Origin: Psychrobacter immobilis
GTDB lineage: Bacteria > Pseudomonadota > Gammaproteobacteria > Pseudomonadales > Moraxellaceae
DNA: 64,000 nt
Assembly: GCA_904846145.1 (NCBI GenBank)
Contig: CAJGZL010000001.1
Span: 1,488,001 to 1,552,000 of the forward strand
Direction: 5' to 3'
This document shows, piece after piece, positions 1 to 9,322 of this stretch (the stretch's first letter is position 1; each line of letters begins with the position of its first letter). A program made the translations under genes and the position numbers. Under the pieces are notes generated by a model. The model saw only the letters and a program-made list of their open reading frames with translations, ran no database searches and was not told the DNA's origin.

Positions 1-756
1 CACAGTATCTGCTGGCATGATGATTTTACCGTTACTCGGAATCATGCGAATCATATGATGGAACTGCGTTTGAATAGCGTTTAGATCTGCAAAGATATCA
101 GCATGATCGAATTCAAGATTGTTTAAGATAGCGGTACGCGGGCGGTAGTGTACAAACTTTGAGCGTTTATCAAAAAACGCAGAGTCATACTCGTCCGCTT
201 CAATAACAAAATAGCCTTGAGCCGCAACGTCCGTACTATTACTATCAAGAGAACTATCGCCGTCGAGAGTCTCTTCGCCTAGGTAACTACTATGCGCAAA
301 TACTTGTTGCAAGTGCTCATCCGTCGTATCAACCAAAGGCACGCCACCGATCAAAAACCCAGTATCGATACCCGCGTAATGAAGTATCCACGCCAGCATA
401 GTCGTCGTCGTGGTCTTACCATGCGTACCAGCCACAGCGATAACATGACGCGACTGCAGCACCTCTTCCGACAAAAACTGCGGCCCTGAGGTGTAGCGCA
501 AGCCTTGATCTAACATATATTCAATCACTGGCATACCACGTTTCATCGCATTACCTACAACGACCAAATCAGGAGTAGGCTGTAGATGCTCTACTAAATA
601 ACCTTCATTAATAGTCACGCCAGCACGCTCAAGTTGAGTGGACATAGGAGGATAAACGTTAGCATCTGAGCCAGTCACTGTGTGACCTAGGCTACGTGCT
701 AAAAGGGCAAGCGATCCCATAAAAGTGCCACAAATACCAAGGATATGAATATGCAT
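1..756 (-). CDS. mpl: UDP-N-acetylmuramate:L-alanyl-gamma-D-glutamyl-meso-DAP ligase (partial, N-terminal 252 aa)
   Basis: Mpl is a cytoplasmic Mur-ligase relative that reattaches the recycled murein tripeptide to UDP-MurNAc. I read the minus strand from ATG at 754-756; the frame stays open to base 1, so the C-terminal part lies outside the window. The N-terminus MHIHILGICGTFMG is the Rossmann-like UDP-binding start of this family, followed by TGSDANVYPPMS. The Mur-ligase P-loop reads GTHGKTTTTTM at about residue 110, and FVIEADEYDSAFFDKRSKF and NNLEFDHADIF are the usual Mpl/MurC central motifs. Between the P-loop and the EADEYD motif lies a short Ser/Asp-rich insertion that I do not associate with the family. 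Identification is firm; the missing C-terminus cannot be judged. Confidence 0.95.
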   Translation of the reverse strand, partial: MHIHILGICGTFMGSLALLARSLGHTVTGSDANVYPPMSTQLERAGVTINEGYLVEHLQPTPDLVVVGNAMKRGMPVIEYMLDQGLRYTSGPQFLSEEVLQSRHVIAVAGTHGKTTTTTMLAWILHYAGIDTGFLIGGVPLVDTTDEHLQQVFAHSSYLGEETLDGDSSLDSNSTDVAAQGYFVIEADEYDSAFFDKRSKFVHYRPRTAILNNLEFDHADIFADLNAIQTQFHHMIRMIPSNGKIIMPADTV

Positions 757-1064
757 AAACGAACCTGAGCTTAATGAAGTGAATATGAAAGTAAAATAAG
801 GATAGCAAAATAAGAATAGTAACGAAATAGGTCGCATACCCTAGCTGCGCTTATTGTAGCGCATTAATCGCAGCTCTAATAGCACTACTCTAATAGCCAT
901 ATTGCTAACAGGCATACTAATAATAGACAGGCAATAAAAAACGCCTAGCGATAAAATGTCAGTTAGACGTTAACGAGTCATTTAAGATAAATATTTTATG
1001 AGTATTATGATTAGGATTTATAAGTTTGTGCAAGTTATTGTTAATGATAATTTGTTGTTGATGA
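757..1064. other. Intergenic region upstream of mpl
   Basis: This AT-rich stretch holds the upstream region of mpl, read leftwards, and the downstream region of the lipoprotein gene that ends at 1065. I see no convincing terminator, promoter pair, small ORF or RNA. Confidence 0.5.
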
Positions 1065-1712
1065 TCAGTAACGCGATAAAGTATAGTCAGGATCAGGGTT
1101 TTTATTAGCATCTAACATCACTAAGTGATTGTCTTGAATACGATAACTATCTATGTTTTCTTTACTATAAACGATAGTAATCATATCATTATCTTGACGA
1201 TACACCCCAGTCTCAACCAAAGTGGGACGTGTTGTTTTGGGATTCTCATAGATGCTAGTTTGTTTGACTGTGCCATCAGAATGCAAGTTGAGTGTTAAGG
1301 TAATCTCATCACAATTCGAACAGGGTAGAATACCCATGTAATTACCGATCAAAGTCGCTTGTAGAGCACTACCAGCACGTTTTTCTGCAATCATAGGCGA
1401 GCGTCTCTTCTCCTCAATATCATCAGCTTTAGCCGAATCCATAAGGGATGTACCTTTATCCTCTACTGAGATTTTATCATTATTACTAGCTTCCTCAATT
1501 GTAGTGTCAGCTACTAATGAAGGCGCTTTTTCTTCGATTACTTGATCACTTACAGAACTATCGTCGTTGCTGGTGTTATTGGCACTGGATGCAGATTGAT
1601 TATTGCAGCCCAATAACGGCAAAGAGCATGATGCCACCACTAAAAGCTGTCTACAGCTAAAATTAATGGTTTTGGGTAAAGGTACAAGTGCAAAAGGCAG
1701 CAAATACTTCAT
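1065..1712 (-). CDS. NlpE-like copper-resistance/envelope lipoprotein
   Basis: This is a predicted outer-membrane or periplasmic lipoprotein of 215 aa. A long n-region and a hydrophobic stretch end in the lipobox LPLLGC, with the acylated Cys at residue 36. Residues about 37-115 are a Ser/Asp/Glu-rich linker. The C-terminal part (about 120-215) matches the NlpE N-terminal domain: it begins IGNYMGILPCSNCDEI, with the family CxxC at 131/134, and contains TLNLHSDGTV and ETGVYRQDNDMITI. In E. coli NlpE this domain senses lipoprotein and copper or disulfide stress and signals to Cpx. This protein lacks the second NlpE domain, so signalling is not implied. It lies next to dsbB in the same orientation, which fits a redox or envelope theme but is only context. 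Confidence 0.8.
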   Translation of the reverse strand: MKYLLPFALVPLPKTINFSCRQLLVVASCSLPLLGCNNQSASSANNTSNDDSSVSDQVIEEKAPSLVADTTIEEASNNDKISVEDKGTSLMDSAKADDIEEKRRSPMIAEKRAGSALQATLIGNYMGILPCSNCDEITLTLNLHSDGTVKQTSIYENPKTTRPTLVETGVYRQDNDMITIVYSKENIDSYRIQDNHLVMLDANKNPDPDYTLSRY

Positions 1713-2058
1713 AATTACACCAACTATTGAACAGCGCTACAACGAGATAGAGACCATCATGCTAGTGCTACATCTACAACAGTCTCGCTACAGTTGTTAG
1801 TTGATAGGAGCTACTAGTTAACCTGTCGAAATACGTATGATAATGGACATACAGGCGTAAAAGTAAAAATTAACGTTGTAGAAATATAGTGCTACTGTAA
1901 ACTTTTATCAAATAAGATGGTTGCGTAGTGATGATGATATTTAGAAGCATTGAAACAGGTGTCTTATGTGTTATTGATTTCACTACTCCTAAAACACGCC
2001 TTAATATCTAACAAACACATGGTGTATAGCAAAGATTGATCATTTTATAATCTCCAAT
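1713..2058. other. Intergenic region upstream of the NlpE-like gene
   Basis: A 346-bp AT-rich stretch between the 3' end of dsbB and the start of the NlpE-like gene. It presumably carries the lipoprotein gene promoter. I see no clear hairpin-plus-T-run, RNA gene or small ORF with a ribosome binding site. Confidence 0.4.
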
Positions 2059-2571
2059 TTATAATCTTGGCTTTAAGATTCTTACTAGTATCAGTATATG
2101 GACAATGAGCAATAGGCTGAATAACAACAGTGATTGCTCAGGAATACTAAATCCTAAAAAAGTCCAATCTACTGATGCGCACTCACCAGAACCTGCGAAT
2201 ACTTGATTGAGCACCTCACTCATAGGTAGAGTGTCGAGCCAATAATCAAGCCCAGGCCCACAAGAGGGGACTTGATCGGCTGGTAGATGCTGCAACCAAA
2301 CATGACGCGCTGCTACGCCAGCAGCCCAGCCTATCCCTAATAAGCTACCCAGCCATAAAACGAGTCTGACCGCTTTAGATTTAGGATTAAATAGCGCAGC
2401 GATTAGTGCAAAGCTGCCCATGACCATCAGACCAATACGCTGAAAGATACAGAGTGGACAAGGAGAGAGGCCCATATAGCGCTGCAAAAAAAACAGCGCA
2501 AAGCTCATGCCGATAACGGTCATCACAACCAAGAGTATTTGCAAATTACGATAGGTGCTTAGACGTTGCAT
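2059..2571 (-). CDS. dsbB: Disulfide bond formation protein B
   Basis: DsbB is an inner-membrane quinone reductase that reoxidises periplasmic DsbA. The 170-aa product has four hydrophobic membrane segments (about 10-30, 44-60, 68-88, 142-164). It has both essential cysteine pairs: C38-P-L-C41 in the first periplasmic loop, and C104 with C131 in the second. Length and cysteine spacing match the E. coli protein. The gene starts at ATG 2571, 47 bp downstream of gshA in the same direction, so co-transcription with the glutathione gene is possible. Nothing suggests damage. Confidence 0.96.
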   Translation of the reverse strand: MQRLSTYRNLQILLVVMTVIGMSFALFFLQRYMGLSPCPLCIFQRIGLMVMGSFALIAALFNPKSKAVRLVLWLGSLLGIGWAAGVAARHVWLQHLPADQVPSCGPGLDYWLDTLPMSEVLNQVFAGSGECASVDWTFLGFSIPEQSLLLFSLLLIVHILILVRILKPRL

Positions 2572-2618
2572 TGAAGGGATGCTCTTATAAAAGGGGCTAG
2601 GTTATAGACTTAGCAGGC

Positions 2619-4202
2619 TTAGCGATATTGCTGGACAAAGTCTATAAAGTCTTCTGTTTCGACAGCTTCTATCTCAGCTTGTTGTAATATTGATTTCTCA
2701 GCTAATACTTCATATTTAGCTTGAGTATTTGGGCTGAGGGTTTGCTGCAATAGAGAGTCACGATGCTGGTTAGCTAGCGTAAAGCCTAACTGCCACAGGC
2801 TACCTAAACGCTCGCTATCAGCATTCACTTGCGCTGAGATAGTAGACTCAGAGTGTCCTGCTTTGCCTTGCATCAGCGCGACCGCTGCACGATAATCATT
2901 ACCGCCGTGATGCGCATCAAGCAGTGCTGCCAAAGGCTGCATACTGGTTAAATGATCTAGCATCCAATCTTGTAAAGGTTGCTCAGTCCCGTTATTCAGT
3001 ATATGCAGATTATCAGCACGCCCTTCATTGACCACGCGCTCAAGATTGATCGCCAGCTCCTCCTCTTCATTGGGCATCAGCTCAGGGGAGTCATTAAGCA
3101 AGCAATACAGTGCCATCACCTCTAAAAAGCAAGCGCTTGATAAACGAATACCAACATCGCTGTATGGGTCTAGATCAATTGCGCGAAACTCGACATAAGC
3201 GATACCGCGTCGCTCTAGCGCTTCAGTCGGCGTCTCACCACGATCAGCGATTTGCTTAGGACGGATAGGGCTATAGTATTCGTTTTCTATCTGCAAGATA
3301 TGATCATTGATCTGAATGGGATTGCCATCGGCATCGTTTAGACCTAGCTTTTTGAAGCTATCATGTGGGGTTTGAATAGCACGACGCAGACCTGCCACAT
3401 ACTCTGGCAAATTGTTATAGCGAATATCGAGCTGCTCTTGTACGCTGTTGGTATAACCAAGTTTGCCCATACGTAAGCTGGTTGCCGTAGGCTTATAAAG
3501 GGTCGAGTCATTCATCCGCTCAAGGTCATGCTCGCGTCCTGCGATAAAACACGGACAGACGCTAGGACTGGCTCCTAATAGATAGAGTACTAAGCTGGTC
3601 AAGCGCTTAAAATTGCGAATAAGACCTAAGTACTTATCATTTTTGAAATCAGCTAAAGACTCAGAACCTTTATCTGCTAATTGAGCCTGCCAGTGCGCAA
3701 ATAAACCATCACCGAAAGATAAATTATAATGCAGGCCTGCAATAGTCTGCATACGACGACCATAGCGAATCCCAAGACCACTGCGATATAGAGTCTTAAG
3801 CTTACCTGTGTTGGAGCTACCATAATCCGCCAATGGGATATCTTCATCTTCGGACGACAGCATACACGGCATAGATAACGGCCACATCAGCTCACCCTCA
3901 GGCAGTGCTTGATAGACCAATACATGCAATTGGCGCAGCATCGCTAGCGTATCTTTGGGCGTACTACGAGGGTCGGTAATCAGCTCAAGTAAGCTCTCTG
4001 AATAGTCAGTCGTGATAAATGGATGAGTGAGCTTTGAGCCAAGCTTTAAAGGGTGCGGCGTCTGAGCTAAGTAACCATCAGGTCTAACGCGCAGACCTTC
4101 TTTTTCGATGCCGCGCAGCATACCTGCTAGGTGCTCGCTATCGAACCAATCTGGAATCTTAAAGTCAACAAAGCTATTGGCGAATTTACTCATAGTATTC
4201 AT
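2619..4202 (-). CDS. gshA: Glutamate-cysteine ligase
   Basis: GshA makes gamma-glutamylcysteine from glutamate, cysteine and ATP, the first and limiting step of glutathione synthesis in the cytosol. At 527 aa it is the length of gammaproteobacterial type-1 GshA. Family landmarks include GIEKEGLRV near residue 33, TTDYSESLLELIT near 65, HYNLSFGDG, EYYSPIRPKQ and YVEFRAIDLDPYSDVGI. No SD sequence stands out before the first ATG (4202), and a second ATG three codons later is an equally possible start. The gene has its own 5' region of about 400 bp, with dsbB just downstream. Confidence 0.96.
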   Translation of the reverse strand: MNTMSKFANSFVDFKIPDWFDSEHLAGMLRGIEKEGLRVRPDGYLAQTPHPLKLGSKLTHPFITTDYSESLLELITDPRSTPKDTLAMLRQLHVLVYQALPEGELMWPLSMPCMLSSEDEDIPLADYGSSNTGKLKTLYRSGLGIRYGRRMQTIAGLHYNLSFGDGLFAHWQAQLADKGSESLADFKNDKYLGLIRNFKRLTSLVLYLLGASPSVCPCFIAGREHDLERMNDSTLYKPTATSLRMGKLGYTNSVQEQLDIRYNNLPEYVAGLRRAIQTPHDSFKKLGLNDADGNPIQINDHILQIENEYYSPIRPKQIADRGETPTEALERRGIAYVEFRAIDLDPYSDVGIRLSSACFLEVMALYCLLNDSPELMPNEEEELAINLERVVNEGRADNLHILNNGTEQPLQDWMLDHLTSMQPLAALLDAHHGGNDYRAAVALMQGKAGHSESTISAQVNADSERLGSLWQLGFTLANQHRDSLLQQTLSPNTQAKYEVLAEKSILQQAEIEAVETEDFIDFVQQYR

Positions 4203-4531
4203 CTGTTGTTATTTATTATGTAAGAGGTGCTGGTATAAGCGCTGCGTTAAAGCAAAAGCTTGCTCTAAGCTAGGCAACTTTAAACTAGACAATAGAGGCC
4301 GTAAATAATGCAGTCAGTTTAGCCCAAAGCTATGCTAAAAACTATGTAAACTTACAAAATCAGTAAGCTTTAGCTAGAGTCTGTTTAATCATATTTAACC
4401 CATTAAAACTTAATTAGGTCCGCTAATAGGCGGATATTTTAAAATAACAACTCATGATAGTAACAAAGCTTTTATCATTGAACATAAGAGCATTTTTGTT
4501 GCAATCATATCAGTCTAGAGTTCTTTAAGAC
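4203..4531. other. Intergenic region upstream of gshA
   Basis: This AT-rich region separates the erpA terminator from the gshA start and presumably carries the gshA promoter. I could not pick out a convincing -35/-10 pair, and I see no RNA gene or conserved repeat. Confidence 0.4.
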
Positions 4532-4561
4532 AAAAAAGCACCTATTATAAATAGATGCTTT
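4532..4561 (-). terminator. Rho-independent terminator of erpA
   Basis: On the minus strand AAAGCA-T-CTAT / ATAG-G-TGCTTT folds into an interrupted stem around a short AT loop, and the 3' arm runs into six T. It lies about 50 bp after the erpA stop, in the orientation expected to end erpA transcription. Confidence 0.7.
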
Positions 4562-4609
4562 GAATTGATACCAACTACCCAAAAACTGTTGAATACGAAT
4601 AAAGAGTAG

Positions 4610-4990
4610 TTAAATAGAGAACGATGAGCCACAGCCACAAGTCGTCGTCGCATTGGGGTTTTGCACCACAAAGCGCGCGCCCTCTAACCCTTCAGTATAG
4701 TCAACCGTTGAGCCTTGTAAATACTGATAACTGAGCGAATCAACCACTAAGGTCACATCGCCATTGTCAAAGTTAGCATCGTCTTCGCCTAGATCATTGG
4801 CAAAGTTAAAGCCGTAAGAGAACCCTGAACAGCCGCCACCAGTCACATAGACTCGTAGCATCAGATTACTATCGCCTTCCTCTTCACGAAGTCGGCGCAC
4901 CTTTTGCGCGGCACTATTGGTTAGATTCAATATCGTAGGATCAACAGGCTGATTGGCGCTTGGATCGTATTGGGTGGTTAGTTCAGTCAT
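4610..4990 (-). CDS. erpA: Iron-sulfur cluster insertion protein ErpA
   Basis: ErpA is an A-type carrier that delivers Fe-S clusters to apoproteins such as the isoprenoid enzyme IspG. The sequence has the A-type signature [13 protein letters not shown] and the C-terminal [11 protein letters not shown], giving the three cluster-ligating cysteines. [19 protein letters not shown] before the CGC motif is typical of ErpA rather than IscA. The reading frame extends upstream to a TTG at 5014, but ATG at 4990 is preceded by GAGG five bases away, so I place the start there (126 aa). The gene stands alone, followed by a terminator, and is divergent from yheS. Confidence 0.93.
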   Translation of the reverse strand: MTELTTQYDPSANQPVDPTILNLTNSAAQKVRRLREEEGDSNLMLRVYVTGGGCSGFSYGFNFANDLGEDDANFDNGDVTLVVDSLSYQYLQGSTVDYTEGLEGARFVVQNPNATTTCGCGSSFSI

Positions 4991-5532
4991 AATTACCTCA
5001 GTAGCTACCGTCAAAGCCGCTATTGGCTCCTTTATAGTTACTAAAAACAGTCACTAAAAATTATTAGTAAATAAAAGATTGTAGCGCGTGCTATCAGGTT
5101 AAATAGTATGTGATATAGCGATTAAACTATGAATAATTTGATCAACAGGGCCTAGGTTTTTAAACCTTATTTCTATAGATTGTTTTTGCCTATTGTTTGA
5201 GGTTCATTTTACCACTTAAACCTGTCTTTAATGTATGAATAGTTTTTTGTTAGTATAGCATAATTGGGTCTCGCATTTGTTTGTCAAGGTTTAAGCATAG
5301 AGTGAGTTAAAGCCGTTGAAAAAGCCTTCTTTCGCCTTCATTAAGCAACTAAAATTAAAATAGCTATTTAATCGTTTGCCTATCGGCTAGTCGTTTGAAA
5401 TAATAGCGACCATTTATTTGCAAAAGCTTTTATAAGTGCTAATTTGCAAATGCTACCTACCTTTTAAACCGTGCAAGCTATAAAAGCCATGTTTTAACTG
5501 CCTTATCCAAACCCTCTGAGATTAAAACTTTT
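4991..5532. other. Divergent intergenic region between erpA and yheS
   Basis: About 540 bp of AT-rich sequence that must contain both divergent promoters. I see no convincing RNA gene, repeat or small ORF. An Fe-S regulator site (IscR) would be plausible for erpA, but I cannot identify one by eye. Confidence 0.4.
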
Positions 5533-7554
5533 ATGATCGAATTTAAAGACGTTAGTGTGCGCCGTGATGGCCGTGAGTTATTTTCAGGTGCCAGCTTTCA
5601 GTTGCACCCCAACCATAAAATCGGCTTGACGGGTAATAACGGTACTGGCAAATCAACGCTATTTGCCTTGTTATTGACGCAAATGGGCACAGGCGATACT
5701 GAGGTTACCCTTGATCGTGGCGAGGTCAATATTCCTGATAGCTGGCAGGTGGCACACATGGCGCAGGAAGTCGGTGCCAGTAGCCAAAGCGCGATTGACT
5801 ATGTGCTAAGCGGTGATGAGCAATGGTTCAAGCTCAATGCCGCTTTGAGCGACTTGAGTACCGTGAGCGATGAGCAAATTCCTATTCTTTATCAGCAGTT
5901 CGATGAAATCGATGGCTATAGTACCCCGACCAAAGCGGCGCAAATTATGGCAGGTCTTGGTTTTAAGACCAGTCAGCATGGGCTCCCTGTAGAAGGGTTT
6001 TCAGGTGGTTGGCGCATGCGTTTGAATTTGGCTAAGACCTTGATGAGCCGCGCTGATTTGATGCTTCTCGATGAGCCAACTAACCACTTGGACTTAGATG
6101 CTATTCTTTGGCTTGAGACTTGGATCAATGACTTTACGGGTCTTGTGATTGTCATCTCGCATGATCAAGCATTTTTGGATGCCACTATCGGCCATATCTT
6201 GCATGTTGAACAGCAGCAAATCACCATGTACACCGGTAACTATCAGCAGTTTATCCGCACGCGTCATGAGCGTATGGCGCAGCAGCAGCAGGCGTTTGAG
6301 AAGCAACAAGCGACCAAAGCCCATCTAGATGACTTTATTCGTCGTTTCCGTGCCAAAGCCAGTAAAGCTAAGCAAGCTCAGAGCCGTATCAAGCAATTAG
6401 AGCGCATGGCTGAGCTATCGCCTATGATGGCAGATAACCCATTCTCATTTCGATTTTATGAGCCTGCGCACATGAATACGCCGCTCATTGAGCTGACTAA
6501 AGCCGATGTTGGTTATAGCAGTACGCCGCTTATTCATGATGTTAGTGTGCAGGTGACGCCTGATACCCGTCTCGGTCTGCTAGGTATGAATGGCGCGGGT
6601 AAGTCAACGCTGATTAAGGCGATGGTTGGTGAGCTTGGGGTTTTATCAGGGTCTTATACGGTTTCTGATACCCTAAAGCTTGGCTACTTTAATCAGCATC
6701 AAATGGATGCTTTGGATGCTCAGGCTACGCCGATAGAGATGCTACGCCGTCTCGCAGGCAAGACCTCTGATGCTGAGCTACGCTCATTTTTGGGTAGTTT
6801 TGACTTTCGCGGCGAGCGTATAGATACACCAAGCAAGCTGTTCTCTGGTGGCGAGCGTGCGCGTTTAACATTAGCGCTGATCGTCTGGCAGCGCCCTAAC
6901 GTACTAGTGCTCGATGAGCCAACCAACCATCTAGACTTACAGATGCGCCAAGCCTTGACCGTAGCCTTGCAAGGCTTTGAAGGAGCAGTAGTATTGGTCT
7001 CGCATGATCGTGAGCTGATTGCTAATGTCTGTGATGAGCTATATCTGGTGCATGATGGTCAGATTGAAGAGTTCGATGGCGATATCAGTGACTATGGTAA
7101 GTGGCTAAGCGAGAAGCGCAAGCAAGAGAACAGCTCTGATAAAAAGTCGAACAAAAAAGGCAAGAGTAAAAAAGAGAAAAAAGCCTTTGTGACTAAAGAA
7201 AGTGTTTCACATGAAACAAAAAATAATAGCGTAAAAGTAGATGGAAAGTCTTCGTCGCAATCACTGTTAAGTAAGGATGAACAACGCAAGTTGGCCGCGC
7301 AGCAGCGCAAGCTTAGTGCACCTATTCGCCGCGATATTGAGAATACTGAAAAAGCTTTGGCAAAGATTGATGATCAATTAGCTGATCTAGAAACTAAGCT
7401 GGCAAACACTGAGCTATATGAGGAAAGTCGTAAGGCTGATCTGCTAAAACTACTAGAAGAACAGTCCTCATTACAGCAGCAGCATAGCGATAAAGAGGAG
7501 AGTCTATTGCTGGCGATGACCAAACTAGAAGAGATGGAAGCTGAGTTTAGTTAG
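5533..7554 (+). CDS. yheS: ABC-F family ATPase YheS
   Basis: This is a soluble tandem ABC ATPase of the ABC-F group, which act on the ribosomal E site to relieve stalled or slow translation. Domain 1 has Walker A GNNGTGKST (34-42), signature SGGWRMRLNLAK and Walker B LMLLDEPTNHLDL. Domain 2 has GMNGAGKST, SGGERARLTLAL and VLVLDEPTNHLDL. The interdomain linker contains the basic DDFIRRFRAKASKAKQAQSRIKQLERM helix typical of the family. After domain 2 comes a Lys/Ser-rich low-complexity spacer and a coiled-coil tail (about 580-673). The sequence follows E. coli YheS closely, with a somewhat longer tail. It is monocistronic with a strong terminator downstream. Confidence 0.93.
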   Translation: MIEFKDVSVRRDGRELFSGASFQLHPNHKIGLTGNNGTGKSTLFALLLTQMGTGDTEVTLDRGEVNIPDSWQVAHMAQEVGASSQSAIDYVLSGDEQWFKLNAALSDLSTVSDEQIPILYQQFDEIDGYSTPTKAAQIMAGLGFKTSQHGLPVEGFSGGWRMRLNLAKTLMSRADLMLLDEPTNHLDLDAILWLETWINDFTGLVIVISHDQAFLDATIGHILHVEQQQITMYTGNYQQFIRTRHERMAQQQQAFEKQQATKAHLDDFIRRFRAKASKAKQAQSRIKQLERMAELSPMMADNPFSFRFYEPAHMNTPLIELTKADVGYSSTPLIHDVSVQVTPDTRLGLLGMNGAGKSTLIKAMVGELGVLSGSYTVSDTLKLGYFNQHQMDALDAQATPIEMLRRLAGKTSDAELRSFLGSFDFRGERIDTPSKLFSGGERARLTLALIVWQRPNVLVLDEPTNHLDLQMRQALTVALQGFEGAVVLVSHDRELIANVCDELYLVHDGQIEEFDGDISDYGKWLSEKRKQENSSDKKSNKKGKSKKEKKAFVTKESVSHETKNNSVKVDGKSSSQSLLSKDEQRKLAAQQRKLSAPIRRDIENTEKALAKIDDQLADLETKLANTELYEESRKADLLKLLEEQSSLQQQHSDKEESLLLAMTKLEEMEAEFS

Positions 7555-7623
7555 AGTGACTGGAGCATTAGAGCTGACTGTTGTGGCACATAATGAGTCA
7601 AGTTGATAAGCGTTATAAATCAT

Positions 7624-7660
7624 AAAAAAGGGGGAGAGCGTCAGCTCTCCCCCTTTCCTT
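7624..7660. terminator. Strong bidirectional terminator between yheS and the rlpA-like gene
   Basis: A perfect 13-bp stem (7627-7639 with 7644-7656; AAAGGGGGAGAGC and its complement) encloses a GTCA tetraloop and is flanked by A- and T-rich tracts. It sits between two convergent genes, so it can serve both. Confidence 0.9.
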
Positions 7661-7663
7661 ACA

Positions 7664-8026
7664 TTATTGCTTACGATATTTACCATCACCGTAAGATAAT
7701 ATCTTCATACTAGTCGTACAAAGCTTGCAGTTTATTTTACCAGCAGCGGCTCTAGATAAATCAAGAACTCTACCCTTAGTAAAAGGGCCTCTGTCCGTGA
7801 TTTTTACTATCACGCTCTGCTTTGTCTTTTCGTTGGTCACTTCTACCTTCGTACCGAACGGCAGCGTTTTATGTGCTGCCGTCAAAGAGTTCATATTGAA
7901 GATACTACCACTAGCTGTGCGTTTTCCGTGGAACTTGCTACCGTAATAACTGGTATTAGCAGCAAATGTGGCGGTACTCAACAACAGTGATAACGTGACA
8001 ACTAAAGACTTGATTAAATAAGACAT
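7664..8026 (-). CDS. Small RlpA-like double-psi beta-barrel secreted protein
   Basis: This 120-aa exported protein has a Sec signal peptide (1-22, ending TFAA) followed by a single RlpA-type double-psi beta-barrel. The barrel shows YYGSKFHGKRTASG, HKTLPFGTKVEVTN and KITDRGPFTKGRVLDLSRAAAGKI, the standard RlpA motifs including the DRGPF catalytic-site region. RlpA proteins are lytic transglycosylases acting on naked glycan strands at the septum. Unlike full-length RlpA there is no lipobox and no C-terminal SPOR domain, so it should be a free periplasmic or secreted barrel without septal targeting. Two cysteines near the C-terminus (KINCKLC) may form a disulfide. Activity is an inference from the fold. 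Confidence 0.85.
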   Translation of the reverse strand: MSYLIKSLVVTLSLLLSTATFAANTSYYGSKFHGKRTASGSIFNMNSLTAAHKTLPFGTKVEVTNEKTKQSVIVKITDRGPFTKGRVLDLSRAAAGKINCKLCTTSMKILSYGDGKYRKQ

Positions 8027-8248
8027 TTAATACCTTTTTACGATTAATGAAATAGACAGATATTTTTGCCTATAATATTCACACTCCCTATGAGTATGAA
8101 TAATATAGATATTTTACTATAAAAATCTTGTTGTGTCCTCACAGCTCTGTAAACGACAATTAAGTGGCTCTATTTATTTAGTTGATTCATTGAGTTACTC
8201 TATATCTAATAGAGGTAGCAGCCGAAACCTATGCATAAGGAAAAAATA

Positions 8249-9262
8249 ATGGCCGAAAAAAACTACTACGAAATATTAGGAGTCAAAAAAGACGCCACAG
8301 ATAGCGATATTAAGAAAAAATATCGTAAGCTCGTCCGCCAATATCACCCCGACGTTAGTGATGACCCTGATGCGGATAATAAAATCGCTGAGATTAATAA
8401 CGCTTATGAAACTATCAGAGATAAAGACAAACGACGCGATTATGACGCTATGCTCAATAATCCATTCGCAGGTCAAAGCAGTGGCGGATTTGGTGGACAA
8501 GCGGGCGCTGGACAAGGTGGCTTTAATTGGGAAGATATAAAAGGTCAGTTTGGTGAAGGGGAGGCCTTTGGTGACGGTGGCTTTCGTTTTGATGATATAT
8601 TCTCAGCCTTTGGTCGAGGCGCGCGTGGCGGCTCTAATGAACAAGCAGGCGCTCGTACGCAACAAGGCTTTGATCAGTTCGGTGGTGGCTTTGGCGCTCA
8701 GGACAGCAAAGGTCAAGACCAACATGCCGAAATCAACGTTGATTTGGCATCCGTTTATAATGGTGATGACTATAGTATTAAACTAAATGTACCCACGCGA
8801 CAGCCCAATGGTAGTGTCGACTATGACAATAAAACGCTAAAAATAAAAATACCTAAAGGCATCACAGATGGTAAGCAGATTCGCCTGAGTGGACAGGGAG
8901 CGGCGGGTAGTGGTAACGGTAAAAACGGCGATCTATTCTTAAAGGTAAAGATCACTCATAGCAACAATATCCGTTTAGAAGGCGCTGATGTTTATCAAAC
9001 AGTAAACATTACCCCGTGGGAGGCCGCTCTCGGTGAAAAAATCAATGTCACCACGCCAGCAGGGACCTTGGGTGTTAGCATCCCAAGTAACAGTAAGTCG
9101 GGCAGTAATCTGCGTCTTAAGGGCAAAGGCATTCCCGCTAAGCAAGCCGGTGATCTGTATTTAACCTTAAATATTATCAATCCTGAGGTCAGTACCGATA
9201 CTGCAAAACAAGCTTATGAGCAACTAAAACAAGCTTTTGCTGATACTAGTATTAGCCGCTGA
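8249..9262 (+). CDS. cbpA: Curved DNA-binding protein / DnaJ-like co-chaperone CbpA
   Basis: CbpA is a class II J-protein that stimulates DnaK and also binds DNA in the nucleoid. The J domain occupies residues 1-65 with the HPD motif at 33-35, followed by a Gly/Phe-rich region with several GGFG repeats (about 80-155) and two C-terminal substrate-binding domains (ADVYQTVNITPWEAALGEKI, LRLKGKGIP). There is no cysteine-rich zinc domain. I start at ATG 8249 because AAGGAAA lies just upstream; the in-frame ATG at 8231 has a weaker site. cbpM follows 60 bp later, so the pair forms the usual operon. Confidence 0.93.
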   Translation: MAEKNYYEILGVKKDATDSDIKKKYRKLVRQYHPDVSDDPDADNKIAEINNAYETIRDKDKRRDYDAMLNNPFAGQSSGGFGGQAGAGQGGFNWEDIKGQFGEGEAFGDGGFRFDDIFSAFGRGARGGSNEQAGARTQQGFDQFGGGFGAQDSKGQDQHAEINVDLASVYNGDDYSIKLNVPTRQPNGSVDYDNKTLKIKIPKGITDGKQIRLSGQGAAGSGNGKNGDLFLKVKITHSNNIRLEGADVYQTVNITPWEAALGEKINVTTPAGTLGVSIPSNSKSGSNLRLKGKGIPAKQAGDLYLTLNIINPEVSTDTAKQAYEQLKQAFADTSISR

Positions 9263-9322
9263 TAAAGATAGTGATGCGAAAAATTAGCGAAACGTTAGCA
9301 TAACCGCAACGAGGATAATAAT

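Noticed and set aside
292..489. 65-codon plus-strand ORF
   Set aside because: It is antisense to mpl and has no recognisable protein features; mpl on the minus strand explains the region.
1603..1800. 65-codon plus-strand ORF over the lipoprotein start
   Set aside because: Antisense to the NlpE-like signal peptide, with no ribosome binding site or homology.
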